A stretch of 64,000 bases of DNA, from positions 1 to 64,000 of the forward strand of contig NZ_JAKSXV010000075.1 in assembly GCF_022829345.1 (NCBI RefSeq). The letters are read 5' to 3'. How positions within the stretch are numbered: the stretch's first letter is position 1; each line of letters begins with the position of its first letter. Below are positions 47,338 to 61,753 of the stretch, one piece after another. The stretch is from Methylobacterium sp. J-090. GTDB lineage: Bacteria > Pseudomonadota > Alphaproteobacteria > Rhizobiales > Beijerinckiaceae. The translations under genes and the position numbers were made by a program. The notes beneath the pieces were generated by a model. It ran no database searches and had not been told where the DNA came from. It saw nothing but the letters and a program-made list of their open reading frames with translations.

Positions 47338-49062
47338 GTGCGTTGGGGGGCTGACCGCTGGCGGTTCTATCGGCTGATCGGCCGCGAGGTCGCACAGGCC
47401 GCGCGCAATGCCTATGCGGGCGCCACCGGCCGGCCCGACATCCTGGCGGGTGCCCGCGTCACCGGCCTCGTCATCGCACCCCACGACCTGCGCACCAGCG
47501 ACGCCACCTTCGCCGACGATATCTATGCCGGGCTGTTCGTCTTCGCCGGGCGCTCCCTGTCGGTGAGCGGTCGCTCGCCCTTCGACTACGCGCCGCCATC
47601 GCCGGAATGGGCCGACGCCCTCTACGGCTTCGGCTGGCTGCGCCACCTGCGCGCCGCCGATACGGCCCTCGCCCGCGCCAATGCCCGCGCGTTCGTGGCC
47701 GATTTCATGGCCGGGCGCGGTGAAGCGGAGCTGGCGAAACCCACGCCCGTGGCCGCGCGCCGGCTCATCGCCTTCCTGTGCCAGTCACCCCTGGTGCTGG
47801 AGGGGGCCGACCACGCCTTCTACCAGACCTTCCTCAAGACCATCGGCCGGACGGCGCGCGACCTCGAACGCGACCTGCGGCGCGGGATCTCGCCCCAGAC
47901 CCGGCTGCTCGCCGCCGTGGCGCTCTGCTACGCCGGGCTCTGCTGCGAGGGCATCCAGCCGATCCTGCGCCGGGCCACCCGCATCCTCGTGCGCGAACTC
48001 GAACGCCAGATCATGCCGGATGGCGGCCACCGCAGCCGCGATCCGCGCTTCGCCATGGAGCTTCTCCTCGACCTGCTGCCCCTGCGCCAGAGTTTCCTCG
48101 GACGCGGCATCGATCCGCCCGAAGCGCTGCTGCATGCCGTCGACCGGATGCTGCCCCTCCTGCGGCTCCTGCGCCACGCCGACGCCTCGCTGAGCCATTT
48201 CAACGGCATGGGCGCCACCGCCGCCGACCATCTGGCCACCCTGCTGGTCTATGACGGGGCCATGGCCCAGCCGCTCATGCACGCGCCGAATTCCGGCTAC
48301 GAGCGCCTGGAGGCCGGCCGCGTGCTGCTGGTGGCCGATGTCGGCGCGCCGCCGCCGCTCGTCGATTCCATCAATGCCGGGGCGGGTTGCCTCTCCTTCG
48401 AACTGTCGAGCGGTCCCCAGCGCATCGTCATCAATTGCGGCCTGCCGGCGAGCGGACCGGAGCTCCGGCGGCTCGCCCGCAGCACGGCGGCGCATTCCAC
48501 GGCGACGGTCGCCGATTCCTCTTCCTGCCGGTTCCTCACCGGGGGCGGTGCCTGGTACGAGCGCTGGGCCGTACGATGGCTCGCCGGGCGCATCGGCCCC
48601 GTGGTCCTGCGCGGCCCGAGGTCGGTCAAGGCCGAGCGCACCCTCGACCCGGATGGCACGCGGGTGCTCGCCGCCCGCCATGATGGCTACGTCCCGGATT
48701 TCGGCCTCGTCCACGAGCGGCGCTGGCGCCTGGCCGCCGACGGGGCGGACCTCGAGGGCGAGGACGCCTTCGTGCGGTCCGGATCGGCGCGCACGAAGGC
48801 GCACGAGGTCGCCATCCGCTTCCACCTGCACCCGGCCATCGCCGCGCGCGGACGGGAGGAGGGCGGCCTCGAACTCGTGTCGCCCATCGGCGAGGTCTGG
48901 CACGTCGATGCCGAGGGCGCGCAGATCGCCCTGGAGGAGAGCGTCTACTTCGCCGGGCTGACGGGCGCGCGGCGCACGGACCAGATCGTGCTCTACCTCA
49001 CGGTGTCGGAGGACGCGCGGGTGCGCTGGCGCTTTGCCCGGGCCGTACCGCCGGACGCCTGA
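47338..49062 (+). CDS. Heparinase II/III-family protein
   Basis: The 574-residue product has an all-alpha N-terminal half (about 1-320) and a beta-sandwich C-terminal half of the heparinase II/III type, with S-L-S-H-F-N-G-M-G near 281-289 and A-H-S-T-A-T-V near 382. No signal peptide is visible, unlike secreted polysaccharide lyases. Versions of this gene directly upstream of purH are widespread in alphaproteobacteria, where the role is undetermined. The GTG start follows GGGAGGGGAG. Possible substrates are uronic-acid polymers, unproven. Confidence 0.85.
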   Translation: MRWGADRWRFYRLIGREVAQAARNAYAGATGRPDILAGARVTGLVIAPHDLRTSDATFADDIYAGLFVFAGRSLSVSGRSPFDYAPPSPEWADALYGFGWLRHLRAADTALARANARAFVADFMAGRGEAELAKPTPVAARRLIAFLCQSPLVLEGADHAFYQTFLKTIGRTARDLERDLRRGISPQTRLLAAVALCYAGLCCEGIQPILRRATRILVRELERQIMPDGGHRSRDPRFAMELLLDLLPLRQSFLGRGIDPPEALLHAVDRMLPLLRLLRHADASLSHFNGMGATAADHLATLLVYDGAMAQPLMHAPNSGYERLEAGRVLLVADVGAPPPLVDSINAGAGCLSFELSSGPQRIVINCGLPASGPELRRLARSTAAHSTATVADSSSCRFLTGGGAWYERWAVRWLAGRIGPVVLRGPRSVKAERTLDPDGTRVLAARHDGYVPDFGLVHERRWRLAADGADLEGEDAFVRSGSARTKAHEVAIRFHLHPAIAARGREEGGLELVSPIGEVWHVDAEGAQIALEESVYFAGLTGARRTDQIVLYLTVSEDARVRWRFARAVPPDA

Positions 49063-49156
49063 CACTCCGGCCGCACGATGGCCCAACCCTGGCCCGCACA
49101 CCGGATTTCGTGTTAGGCGCCCGGCAGTTCCATCGCTTTCGACCGGACGAACCTCC

Positions 49157-50755
<1,599 letters not shown>

Positions 50756-50812
50756 TCTCGCACGGGGCGCGCGGCCAGCGCCGAGCGCCCCGTCCTACCG
50801 AGGCTTCCCTCC

Positions 50813-52165
50813 ATGACCGACACTCAGATCCAATCCCGCCGTACTGAGCGCCGGGCGGCCGGCAAGCGCCTGCGCGAGGCGGTGCCGCGGGAATCCCACG
50901 CCGCGTGGCAGCCGGCGGAAGGGCGCGATCCCCTGGCGATCCTGCGGGCGGGCGATTCAGGCCGGCTCATCGAACTCATCCCCCTGCGCCACGAGCGGAT
51001 GCGCGCGAGTCCCTTCGCGTTCCTGCGCGGAAGCGCCGCCGTGATGGCCGCCGATCTCGTCGGTGCCGCCGCGCCGGGCATCCCGGTCCAGGCCTGCGGC
51101 GATTGCCACATCGGCAATTTCGGCGTGTATCGCAGCCCCGAGGGGCAGACCCTGTTCGACATCAACGATTTCGACGAGACCCTCTGGAACGTCGATTTCA
51201 CCGTCGACGTGAAGCGCCTCGCCGCCAGCATCGCGGTTGCCGCCCTGCCGCAGGGCGAGGACAAGGCGCGCCGCGCGGCCCGGGCGGGCGTCCGCGCCTA
51301 TCGCGAGCATATGCGCGAACTCGCCATCCTGGGGCCCCTGGCGGTCTGGCACAGCCGGATCGACCTCGAGCACGAGATCGGCCGCCTCGGCGACGGTGAC
51401 CTGTGCCGGAACCTCCTGGCCAAGGCCGCGGCCGAGACCGCCGACGGCCTCAGCCACGGCGATGCCCCGGACCTCGATCCGAGTACCCAGCACGCCGATC
51501 CGGCCCAGTGGCGCATCGCCGACAAGGCGCCGACGATCTTCCACGGAGGGCCGAACGGGCTGACCGAGGCCGTCGAGGAGGCGAAGGCCGCGTTGCTGGC
51601 CTATCCGCAAAGCCTCACCGCCGACCGCAATCTTCTCGTCCTGCGCTACGCGCAGCGCGATGTGGCCTTCAAGGTCGTGGGGATCGGCTCCGTCGGCACG
51701 GTCTGCGCGGTCGGCGTCTACGCCGATGCCGATGGGGCGCCGCTGTTCCTGCAGATCAAGGAGGCCCGGCCCTCGGTCCTGGCGCCCCTGGCCTTGCGGC
51801 CGTTCTTCCTCGCCTCGGAAGGCCAGCGCGTCATCGACGGCCAGCGCATCATGCAGGCGGCGAGCGATCCGTTCCTCGGCACGGCCTATTCAAGCGCGAG
51901 CGGGCGCTCCTACTACGTGCGGCAGCTCAAGAACAAGAAGCTCTCGGCCGTGGCCGAGATCCTCGCCGCGAGCGGGGCGAAGGCCTATGCGCAGCTCTGC
52001 GGAACCACGCTCGCCCGCGCCCATGCCCGCTCGGGCGATGCGGCGACCATCGCCGGCTATCTCGGCAGGGGCGCGGCCTTCGACGAGGCCGTGGCCGAAT
52101 TCGCCATGCTGTATGCCGCGCAGACGCAGGCCGACCACGCCGCGCTGCTCGACGCGGCGGGGTAG
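50813..52165 (+). CDS. DUF2252-family protein
   Basis: The 450-residue product matches the DUF2252 family: [14 protein letters not shown] early, then [10 protein letters not shown] and D-I-N-D-F-D-E-T near 100-125, resembling a kinase-like His/Asp catalytic and metal site (compare aminoglycoside/choline kinase H-x-D-x-x-x-N). The function is undetermined in the family. The start follows the purH stop by 57 bases, and a bidirectional terminator follows the stop, so it may share the purH transcript. It is soluble, with no signal peptide. Confidence 0.87.
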   Translation: MTDTQIQSRRTERRAAGKRLREAVPRESHAAWQPAEGRDPLAILRAGDSGRLIELIPLRHERMRASPFAFLRGSAAVMAADLVGAAAPGIPVQACGDCHIGNFGVYRSPEGQTLFDINDFDETLWNVDFTVDVKRLAASIAVAALPQGEDKARRAARAGVRAYREHMRELAILGPLAVWHSRIDLEHEIGRLGDGDLCRNLLAKAAAETADGLSHGDAPDLDPSTQHADPAQWRIADKAPTIFHGGPNGLTEAVEEAKAALLAYPQSLTADRNLLVLRYAQRDVAFKVVGIGSVGTVCAVGVYADADGAPLFLQIKEARPSVLAPLALRPFFLASEGQRVIDGQRIMQAASDPFLGTAYSSASGRSYYVRQLKNKKLSAVAEILAASGAKAYAQLCGTTLARAHARSGDAATIAGYLGRGAAFDEAVAEFAMLYAAQTQADHAALLDAAG

Positions 52166-52208
52166 TCCTCGGTTTCCGACCGCTCTCGGAGATCCGGCTC
52201 GCAGCCCA

Positions 52209-52245
52209 CGAAAAAGGCCCCGTCTCGCGACGGAGCCTTTTTCGT
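52209..52245. terminator. Bidirectional intrinsic terminator
   Basis: AAAAAGGC-CCCGTC (from 52211) pairs with GACGG-AGCCTTTTT (to 52242), with A-run and T-run on both sides. It separates the DUF2252 gene from the convergent MHS carrier. Confidence 0.85.
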
Positions 52246-52329
52246 ATTTGCTGTCCCGCCCGGCTCGGGAGCTACGGCCGGTTGGGCGAACCGCCCGTAG
52301 CTCCGTCCCTGGGTTCACACCCGATCGGC

Positions 52330-54117
52330 TCAGCGCGTGGGCGCCTCGTCGTAGGTGAAGATGTCGCGATCCTTGGTCTCGGGGATGAACAGGGCCCCGA
52401 TGATCGCGGTCCCGATGGCGATGACGATCGGGTACCAGAGGCCGAAATAGATGTCGCCGGTCTGGGCCACCATGGCGAAGGCGGTGGCCGGCAGGAGGCC
52501 GCCGAACCAGCCGTTGCCGATATGGTAGGGCAGGGACATCGAGGTGTAGCGGATGCGCGTCGGGAACAGTTCGACCAGGGCCGCCGCGATCGGGCCGTAG
52601 ACCATCGTCACGTACAGGACGAGGATCGTCAGGATGCCGATGATGGTCAGCTTCTGGGCCGAGAAGATGTCGATCATCTTGGCGAAGTTCGAGAGGCCGT
52701 CCTTCGGGTCGATGACGATCTTCACGATGCTCGGGTTGGTGGCCGTGGGGTAGCCGGCGGCGGTGAGTGCCGCACCGACATCCTTGGCGAAGGCCGGATC
52801 GGCGGCGGCGAACTCCTTGCCGGCGACGGTGACGGTGGCCTTGGTGCCGGCGGCGACCGGCTCGGTGGTGTAGTTCACCGCGGACCGGGCGAGCAGCGCC
52901 TTGGCGATGTCGCAGGAATTGGTGAACTTGGCGGTTCCCACCGGATTGAACTGGAACGAGCAATCCGCCGGGTCGGCCTTCACCACCACCTGCGTGTTCT
53001 GCTGAGCCGCGTGCAGGGCCGGATTGGCCGCAGCGGTCAGCGCCTTGAACAGCGGGAAGAAGGTCAGCGCCGCGATCACGCACCCGCCGAGGATGATCGG
53101 CTTGCGGCCGATCTTGTCGGAGAGCGCGCCGAAGAATAGGAACCCACCGGTGCCGAGGATGAGGGACCAGGCGATGAGCACGTTGGCGGTGAACTGGTCG
53201 ACCTTCAGGATCGTCTGCAGGAAGAACAGCGCGTAGAACTGGCCGGTGTACCAGACGACGGCCTGGCCGGCGGTGAGGCCGAGGAGGGCGAGCAGCGCCC
53301 ACTTGGCATTGCGCCACTGGCCGAACGCCTCCGAGAGCGGCGCCTTCGAGCCGGTGCCCTCTTCCTTCATCTTCTTGAAGGCCGGGCTCTCCTGCATCTG
53401 CAGTCGAATCCAGACCGAGACGCCGAGCAGCACGATCGAGACCAGGAACGGAATGCGCCAGCCCCAGGCGGCGAACGGCGTGATCGTCCCGGCGGAGCCA
53501 TCGGCCAGGGTGGTGGCGACGGGGGCGTAGTTGGCGTTCACGTAGATCTGGGTGAACAGGATCACCATCAGCGACAGCAGCAGCCCGAGGGTCGCCGTGG
53601 TCTGGATGAAGGCCGTGTAGAAGCCGCGCCGGCCGCGGGGCGCGTGCTCGGCCACGTAGACCGCCGCGCCGCCGTACTCGCCGCCGAGCGCCAGGCCCTG
53701 CAGCATGCGAAGCGCCAGCAGGGCGACGGGCGCGACCCATCCGACGCCGTACTCGTTCATCGTCGCGTAGGAGGGCAGCAGGCCGACGACGAAGGTCGAG
53801 ATGCCCATGATCAGGATGGTGACGAGGAAGGTGTACTTGCGGCCGACGAGGTCGCCAAGGCGGCCGAACACAAGGGCGCCGAAGGGACGCACGAGGAAGC
53901 CGGCGGCGAAGGCCAAAAGCGCGAAGACGTTGCGCGTGGCTTCAGGATACGCGGAGAAGAACTGCGCCCCGATGATCGCGGCGAGCGAGCCGTAGAGGTA
54001 GAAGTCATACCATTCGAAGACGGTACCGAGCGAGGAGGCCAGGATGACCTTCTTCTCGCCGGCGCTCATCGGCCGGGTGGCCGAATCGCTGACGGGCATT
54101 GCGCTTGACGCAACCAT
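52330..54117 (-). CDS. MHS-family proton symporter with a large soluble insert
   Basis: The 595-residue MFS carrier is of the metabolite:H+ symporter type (ProP/ShiA/KgtP group): signature G-R-L-G-D-L-V-G-R-K after helix 2 and the second G-A-L-S-D-K-I-G-R-K. It is about 130 residues longer than usual: after helix 9 a mostly soluble loop (about 365-485) carries two Cys (A-D-C-S-F and N-S-C-D-I), absent from typical members. The ATG at 54117 follows GGAGAA at eight bases; the longer frame is not supported. It lies downstream of the acetate genes on the same strand, separated by a terminator. The substrate is unknown, possibly a carboxylate. Confidence 0.85.
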   Translation of the reverse strand: MVASSAMPVSDSATRPMSAGEKKVILASSLGTVFEWYDFYLYGSLAAIIGAQFFSAYPEATRNVFALLAFAAGFLVRPFGALVFGRLGDLVGRKYTFLVTILIMGISTFVVGLLPSYATMNEYGVGWVAPVALLALRMLQGLALGGEYGGAAVYVAEHAPRGRRGFYTAFIQTTATLGLLLSLMVILFTQIYVNANYAPVATTLADGSAGTITPFAAWGWRIPFLVSIVLLGVSVWIRLQMQESPAFKKMKEEGTGSKAPLSEAFGQWRNAKWALLALLGLTAGQAVVWYTGQFYALFFLQTILKVDQFTANVLIAWSLILGTGGFLFFGALSDKIGRKPIILGGCVIAALTFFPLFKALTAAANPALHAAQQNTQVVVKADPADCSFQFNPVGTAKFTNSCDIAKALLARSAVNYTTEPVAAGTKATVTVAGKEFAAADPAFAKDVGAALTAAGYPTATNPSIVKIVIDPKDGLSNFAKMIDIFSAQKLTIIGILTILVLYVTMVYGPIAAALVELFPTRIRYTSMSLPYHIGNGWFGGLLPATAFAMVAQTGDIYFGLWYPIVIAIGTAIIGALFIPETKDRDIFTYDEAPTR

Positions 54118-54390
54118 AATGACGTTTCTCCAGCATCTTGACCGCTCGGGCGTTGTCCGCCCGTAGCTGTTGAACCCCTGTGCGTATCCAGTTGTCGTGG
54201 GCCGGTGATGGGATCGACCGACCCCGAACATCCGAACGACGCGCCCTGACTACGTCGAGCCGAATGCTAAGCGACGCCATGATTTCGCCCAAGAGCGTTG
54301 GCGAACGGAAAAGTACCGAATTCAGAAATAATTCAACCAATAACCAAGTAATTTTTTGCTCCGGCCGGGGATTAAAAGACCCCCGCCATG

Positions 54391-54422
54391 CGAAGAGGGG
54401 CGCGGCTCACGCCGCGCCCCTC
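54391..54422 (-). terminator. Terminator after actP
   Basis: On the minus strand GAGGGGCGCGGC and GCCGCGCCCCTC form a 12-bp perfect stem around a 4-nt loop, followed by TTCG. It ends the acetate transport transcript about 25 bases after the actP stop. Confidence 0.7.
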
Positions 54423-54447
54423 CCATTCCCGTCCGTTGCCCGGATGC

Positions 54448-56142
54448 TCAGTGCGCATGCGCCCCGTCGGCACCGATTCCGGTCTCTGAGCGGACGAACT
54501 GCGCGTCGAACAGAGCGCGCTCGCGCTTGGCCCGCGCCGTGTTGTCGAGCTTCGACACGACGTAGATCGTGAGGAACGCGAGCGGCATCGAGAACAGGGC
54601 CGGGTTGTCGTAGGGGAAGATCGCCACAGGGTTTCCGAAGGTGGTGACCCAGACGGCCTTCGACAGGACCACCATGCCGACGGCCGCGAACAGGCCGACG
54701 AAGCCGCCGATGAGGGCGCCCCAGGTGGTTGTGCCCCGCCACAGGATCGACATGGTGAGGACGGGGAAGTTGCAGCTCGCCGCCACCGAGAAGGCGAGGC
54801 CGACCATGAAGGCGACGTTCTGGTTCTCGAAGACGTAGCCGAGGTAGATCGCCACGATGCCGATCACCACCGCCGAAATCTTGGAGAGCCGCACCTCGGA
54901 GGCTTCGTTGGTGCGCCCGCGGGCGATGACGCTGGCGTAGAGATCGTGACTGACGGCCGAGGCGCCCGCCAGCGTCAGGCCGGCCACCACGGCCAGGATG
55001 GTCGCGAAGGCCACCGCCGAGATGAACCCGAGGAAGTATGGTCCGCCAACGGCGTTGGCGAGGTTCACCGCGACCATGTTGGTCCCACCGAGCATGTCCT
55101 TCAGCTTGTCGAAGGCGCCGGCCGGGCCGAGCTTGAAGTAGACCGGATCGGACATCAGCAGGGAAATGCCGCCGAACCCGATGATGAACGTGAGGATGTA
55201 GAAGTAGCCGATGAGGCCGGTGGCGTAGAACACCGACTTTCGGGCCGCCTGGGCGTCGGACACCGTGAAGAACCGCATGAGGATGTGCGGCAGGCCGGCG
55301 GTGCCGAACATCAGGCCCATGCCGAGGGAGATCGCCTCGACGGGATTGTTGACGAGGCCGCCGGGTCCCATGATCGCGTCGCCCTTGGGGTGCGTCGCGA
55401 CGGCCGCCGCGAACAGGGCCTCGGGGTTGAAGCCGTATTTGTAGAGCACCGCGCCGGCCATGAAGGTGGCGCCGCCGAGCAGAAGGCAGGCCTTGATCAC
55501 CTGGACCCAGGTGGTGGCCTTCATGCCGCCGAACGCGACGTACACGATCATCAGCACGCCGACGATGACCACGGCGTAGAGGTAGGGCAGGCCGAACAGG
55601 AGCTGGATGAGCTTCCCCGCGCCGACCATCTGGGCGATGAGGTAGAACGCCACCACCACCAGGGTTCCAATCGCCGAGATGATGCGGATGGAGGTCTGGT
55701 CGAGACGGAACGAGGCCACGTCGGCGAAGGTGAACTTGCCGAGATTGCGCAGGCGCTCGGCGATGAGGAACAGCACGATGGGCCAGCCGACGAGGAAGCC
55801 GGTGGAGTAGATCAGTCCGTCGAAGCCCGAGGTGTAGACGAGGCCCGAGATGCCGAGGAAGGAGGCCGCCGACATGTAGTCGCCGGCGATGGCGAGGGAG
55901 TTGGTGCCGGCCGAGATGCCTCCGCCGGCGGCGTAGAAGTCGGAGGCCGACTTCGTGCCCATGGCGGCCTTGTAGGTGATGCCGAGGGTGAAGAGGACGA
56001 AGAAGCCGAACATGCCGATGGCCGGCCAGTTCGTGGCCTGCTGGACGACGGGGCCGAGATCGGGGCCGGCGGCGAAGGCCGCGCTTGCCGCGAGCGCCGC
56101 CAGGGCGCTTCCGAGCAGGATGGGGTGGTTGAAGCGGCTCAT
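54448..56142 (-). CDS. actP: Cation/acetate symporter
   Basis: The 564-residue sodium:solute symporter family protein is ActP-like. A cleavable-looking leader (to A-F-A-A-G) is followed by about thirteen membrane helices; family stretches include [20 protein letters not shown], then [13 protein letters not shown] and [14 protein letters not shown]. It imports acetate and short carboxylates for acetyl-CoA synthetase. Its ATG overlaps the yjcH stop by four bases, the order known from E. coli acs-yjcH-actP. The C-terminal tail has His-rich GADGAHAH. Confidence 0.93.
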   Translation of the reverse strand: MSRFNHPILLGSALAALAASAAFAAGPDLGPVVQQATNWPAIGMFGFFVLFTLGITYKAAMGTKSASDFYAAGGGISAGTNSLAIAGDYMSAASFLGISGLVYTSGFDGLIYSTGFLVGWPIVLFLIAERLRNLGKFTFADVASFRLDQTSIRIISAIGTLVVVAFYLIAQMVGAGKLIQLLFGLPYLYAVVIVGVLMIVYVAFGGMKATTWVQVIKACLLLGGATFMAGAVLYKYGFNPEALFAAAVATHPKGDAIMGPGGLVNNPVEAISLGMGLMFGTAGLPHILMRFFTVSDAQAARKSVFYATGLIGYFYILTFIIGFGGISLLMSDPVYFKLGPAGAFDKLKDMLGGTNMVAVNLANAVGGPYFLGFISAVAFATILAVVAGLTLAGASAVSHDLYASVIARGRTNEASEVRLSKISAVVIGIVAIYLGYVFENQNVAFMVGLAFSVAASCNFPVLTMSILWRGTTTWGALIGGFVGLFAAVGMVVLSKAVWVTTFGNPVAIFPYDNPALFSMPLAFLTIYVVSKLDNTARAKRERALFDAQFVRSETGIGADGAHAH

Positions 56143-56447
56143 CGGGCCAGATCCCGGTTGAGTTCGGCCGTCAGCGCGTCGAAGCGGCCGTTGGCGCGCT
56201 GGACGTAGATGCCCGTGAGGATGAAGGCGAAGACGATCACGGCCACGCCGAGGATGAGGCCGAGCGACGTGGTCGCGCTGCCGACCTTGGTGGCGAGCAG
56301 CGCCTTGTCGAAGGCGATGAGGCCGATGAAGCCGAAATAGACCACCAGCATGGCGCCGGTGAGGATCCAACCGAAGCGCGTGCGTTCGTGCACGAGTTCC
56401 TTGAACCGCGGATTCTGCGCGATCCGCGCAGTCACAGGATCAGACAT
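56139..56447 (-). CDS. yjcH: DUF485 membrane protein (YjcH)
   Basis: The 102-residue protein of the DUF485 family has two membrane helices (about 27-45 and 62-82) and the motif [16 protein letters not shown] before the first. It is conserved next to actP; the exact role is unknown but it likely assists the symporter. It lies 127 bases downstream of acs, so all three genes may be one transcript. Confidence 0.92.
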   Translation of the reverse strand: MSDPVTARIAQNPRFKELVHERTRFGWILTGAMLVVYFGFIGLIAFDKALLATKVGSATTSLGLILGVAVIVFAFILTGIYVQRANGRFDALTAELNRDLAR

Positions 56448-56574
56448 GGCGCAACTCTCCGCGTGAGCCGGCCCCTTCTCCAGGATGCCGGTCTCCGATG
56501 TTGATGATGTCGTGGAAGTGGGTGGTTCGGCGAGCGTCGAGGGGACGCCCGCCTTGTCCGCCGTCCGGCCGCGT

Positions 56575-58524
<1,950 letters not shown>

Positions 58525-58676
58525 GGCGTTTTCCCTTGCGGTGCCCGATCGTATCGCGATGATCCGCGCAGCCGGGGCTTCCTAAAAACCTTCTTAGGCG
58601 CAGGGAGATATCCACGGCAAGCGCCCAGCCCACTATACTTCTGGACGGGGTGCCCGAAGATGATGCGTCACAGCAT

Positions 58677-58946
58677 TCAATTGCAGCCGGTGCAGATTCC
58701 CTGCCCGATCTTGCGGTCGAGGGTGCGCTCCGGCCGGGTCGGCTCCGACGATTCCCGCGGGCGCTCGCCGTCCAGGGCGCGGCCAGGAGGCTTGGTCACA
58801 CCCGTGGCGGTGATGTTGCGGAATTCGCCGGCGGATTCGAGGTTCTTCATGGGCGCGGCGTCCGTACCCTGCGCCAGGGGAGATGTGATGGCCAAGGCCG
58901 TCAGGCCCGCGACCAGGAAAAATCGGCTCGACACTGTCCAGGGCAT
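58677..58946 (-). CDS. Small exported hypothetical protein with terminal C-x-x-C
   Basis: The 89-residue product has a signal peptide (M-P-W-T-V-S-S-R-F-F-L-V-A-G-L-T-A-L-A, cut near L-A-Q). The mature part is charged and Pro-rich and ends I-C-T-G-C-N, a C-x-x-C at the very C terminus. AGGAGG five to six bases upstream fixes the ATG at 58946. No known family. It lies between acs and the histidine kinase on the same strand, 46 bases after the kinase stop, so it could be co-transcribed with the kinase. Confidence 0.68.
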   Translation of the reverse strand: MPWTVSSRFFLVAGLTALAITSPLAQGTDAAPMKNLESAGEFRNITATGVTKPPGRALDGERPRESSEPTRPERTLDRKIGQGICTGCN

Positions 58947-58992
58947 GGGAACCTCCTGCTTTATCCGATAACGCGCGGAGAAATGAGGAGTT

Positions 58993-61653
58993 CTATGCTC
59001 CGGCACGCCGGCTGGCCTGAGCGGACGGGAACAGCATCTCCACCAGGGTGCCCTCGTCCTTGCGGCTGGTGATCCGGAACTCGCCGCGATTGGCCTCGAC
59101 CAGCGCCTTGGTGATGGGCAGGCCGAGGCCGGTACCGCCGCCGGGGCGCGGCCCCTGCACCGGCGCGGCGCGGTACGGCTCCAGCAGGGCGTCGACCTCG
59201 TCGGGCGTCAGGCCGATGCCGGTGTCGCGCACCCTGAGGACGATCTCGCCCCGATCGGCCATGGTGGTGGTGACGATGACCTGACCGCCGGCTTCCGTGA
59301 ACCGGATCGCGTTGGCGATGACGGTCATGGCGGCCTGACGCAGGGAGCGCTCGTCGGCGACGAGGGGGGCGAGGTCGGCGGAGAAGCTGGTGCGGACCAC
59401 GATGCGCTCGCGGGCGGCCTCCGGCTGCATCTGGGCGACGCAGCGCGAGACGAGGTCGTTCAGGGGGATCTCGGCAAAGTCGAGGTCGAGGCGCCCGGCC
59501 TCGATCCGCGCGAGATCGATGAGGTCGTCGACGAGGCCAACGACCTCCGTCCCGGATTTTCGAATGTCGTCGAGATAGTCGCGGTAGCGATCGCTACCCA
59601 ACGGACCGAACGGCTCGGCCAGCATCAGGTCGGTGAACCCCAGGATGCCGCTCATCGGCGTGCGGATGGCGTGGCTGATCCGGGCCAGGAACTCGGATTT
59701 CCGGGCGCTCGCCATTTCGGCGAGACGCAGGGCCTCAGGGTCGAACGCCCGCGCTTCGCGCGATTCGTCCGTCGTCCCGACGCCCTTTCCCGGCACGGGT
59801 CGGAGGATGGCGCAGAGCCGGGGCTCCGCCGTGTCGGACACGGCGCGGACCTCGAGCCGGAGGGGCAGGGGGCCATCGGGGCCACGGGCGATCACATGGC
59901 GCGCCGCGCCCTCCGGCACGCCGTGGGCCACCGCCAGGACATCGATGGTGCTCTCGGGCACGAACAGGCTCAGGAGACTTTCCCCCACCACTTCGCGGGG
60001 ATCGGCGCCGAACAGCGCGGCGGCGGCGCGATTGAGGTCGAGGATGCGGGCGCTGCCGTCGAGGGTGACGACACCCTCGTCGAGGGCATCGAGGATGCCG
60101 ATGGCGTCGCGGGCGCGATGCGCGGCGAAATCCTGCGCGATCCGCTCCGCCGTCAGCGCACGGACGGGCTCGTCCGCCGCCGCGTCGCGCGCCAGGAGGA
60201 TCTCGGCCGGCCGCCCGCACCAGTCGATGGCCGAGCGCTGGAGATCGACGCCGCGATGGCTGCCCTCGCGGGTGGTGAGGATCGCCGGCGCATCGCTCGC
60301 GGTCCGCTCGTGAGGCGGTAGGCCCTGGAACAAGTGGGCGATGCCCCCGGCCGCCGCGAGGGCGTCGAGGTCCGCGAACCCGGCGAGGTCGAGGAGGGTC
60401 CGGTTGGCGAACAGGACGCCTTCGTCGCGGTAGACGAGGACCCCCGTGGGCAGACGCTCCAGGGTCGCGGCCAGGGCCGCCTCCGGCGCGGCCGGTTCCG
60501 GCACCCGGGGCAGCGGCCCGGGAAACGGCATCACGGCACCGCCCGGATTCGCACGCTCGCCCTCGGGCGACGCCTCGGCGGACTCGTCCCCGGCAAAGCG
60601 CGCGCCGAGGGCGCGGGCGATCTCGCGGAACGCTGCGTGCTCGTGCGTCGTCAGGGACGCATCGACCGTCGGTTCCGGCGCGTGGTCCCGTTCGGCCGGC
60701 GCGGCATCGGCGTGGGCGCGATGCTCGGGGGGCAAGCCCGCGACCGCCGTCGAGGGCGGCCCCTCGGTGGCCCCTGCCTCGGCAGAAATTTCGGCGACTG
60801 GCGCAGCTTCGGCGACTGGCGCGACTTCGGTACGACGCACGAGGCCGAACCCGGCGAACCCGCGCGCCGCCTGCCCGGCGCGCGCGAGGGGAACACCGGA
60901 CAGATCGAGTTCGACGATCCGGTCCGGATCGGGGAGGCGGATGCACAATGGGATCGCGCGGAACGTCCGGTGAGCGTCGAGGACCGCGATCAGGCCCTCG
61001 GCGTCGCGGGCGATGCCGGCGCGCGACAGCGCATCCCACGATCGCCCGAGCAGCGCACCGCGCAGGAGGCCTCCGGCCGGGCCGCCGACCCGCACCAGGG
61101 TACCCGCCGCATCGGTCTGCCAGGTGAAGCGCGGAACGGCGCCGGGTCCGGCGGCCTCGTCGGGATCGTCAGCCCCGGCCGCGCTGCCCTCGGCCGGCGC
61201 ATGCGCCGTCACCGTTCCGGCAGGACCGTCCGGCCCGATGGGGCGCAGGCGCGGGGACGGCTCCGTCAGGATCAGGACGAGGACCGCGCGCCCATCGGAC
61301 ACCGAGGCCCGCAGAACGAAGCAGGTTGTGGGCGTGGCGAGGCCACGGCGATCGAAGCGGATGCGGGCAAGGGTGGGCTGCGCCGTCGCCCGGATCTGCG
61401 CGCCCATGCGAAGACCGGCGACGACAGCGCCATCCGTCCCCGTGATGGCGCGCGCCACCGGGCCGGCCGCCCGCGAAGCGTGGACGAGACGCGCGCCGGT
61501 CTCGTCGAGGATGATCAGGGCGCGATCCGGCCGGCGCAGGAACGGTCCGAGGCGCAGATCGCCCTCCAGACCCCGCACCATCGCGTCCAGCGCCGCATCG
61601 TCGCTCAGGCCCGGCCCTTCGACCCCGTTATCGAACATTCGCACCCAGTTCAC
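58993..61653 (-). CDS. PAS histidine kinase of the PdhS/PleC-like group
   Basis: The 886-residue soluble kinase has a long Ala/Pro-rich N-terminal half, PAS domains at about 395-450 and 510-620, HisKA with the H-box S-H-A-I-R-T-P-M (H661), and a HATPase domain (N-box I-A-N-A-I-R-F-T near 780, then D-T-G-I-G-L and G-G-T-G-L-G-L-P). The stretch F-G-P-L-G-S-D-R-Y-R-D-Y-L-D-D-I-R-K-S-G is typical of PdhS/PleC/DivJ-type kinases of the DivK-CtrA cell-cycle pathway. The residue after the phospho-His is Ala (A662) instead of the usual Glu. No membrane helix and no adjacent response regulator were seen. Confidence 0.88.
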   Translation of the reverse strand: MNWVRMFDNGVEGPGLSDDAALDAMVRGLEGDLRLGPFLRRPDRALIILDETGARLVHASRAAGPVARAITGTDGAVVAGLRMGAQIRATAQPTLARIRFDRRGLATPTTCFVLRASVSDGRAVLVLILTEPSPRLRPIGPDGPAGTVTAHAPAEGSAAGADDPDEAAGPGAVPRFTWQTDAAGTLVRVGGPAGGLLRGALLGRSWDALSRAGIARDAEGLIAVLDAHRTFRAIPLCIRLPDPDRIVELDLSGVPLARAGQAARGFAGFGLVRRTEVAPVAEAAPVAEISAEAGATEGPPSTAVAGLPPEHRAHADAAPAERDHAPEPTVDASLTTHEHAAFREIARALGARFAGDESAEASPEGERANPGGAVMPFPGPLPRVPEPAAPEAALAATLERLPTGVLVYRDEGVLFANRTLLDLAGFADLDALAAAGGIAHLFQGLPPHERTASDAPAILTTREGSHRGVDLQRSAIDWCGRPAEILLARDAAADEPVRALTAERIAQDFAAHRARDAIGILDALDEGVVTLDGSARILDLNRAAAALFGADPREVVGESLLSLFVPESTIDVLAVAHGVPEGAARHVIARGPDGPLPLRLEVRAVSDTAEPRLCAILRPVPGKGVGTTDESREARAFDPEALRLAEMASARKSEFLARISHAIRTPMSGILGFTDLMLAEPFGPLGSDRYRDYLDDIRKSGTEVVGLVDDLIDLARIEAGRLDLDFAEIPLNDLVSRCVAQMQPEAARERIVVRTSFSADLAPLVADERSLRQAAMTVIANAIRFTEAGGQVIVTTTMADRGEIVLRVRDTGIGLTPDEVDALLEPYRAAPVQGPRPGGGTGLGLPITKALVEANRGEFRITSRKDEGTLVEMLFPSAQASRRAGA

Positions 61654-61753
61654 GTGGCGAGCCTATGGAGAGCATGTTTTCTCTTTACCCCCGGCGGGGT
61701 GGGGAGTGGACATCAATCGGCGGCGCCACACGTTTACCTGTTGTCAATCTTAA

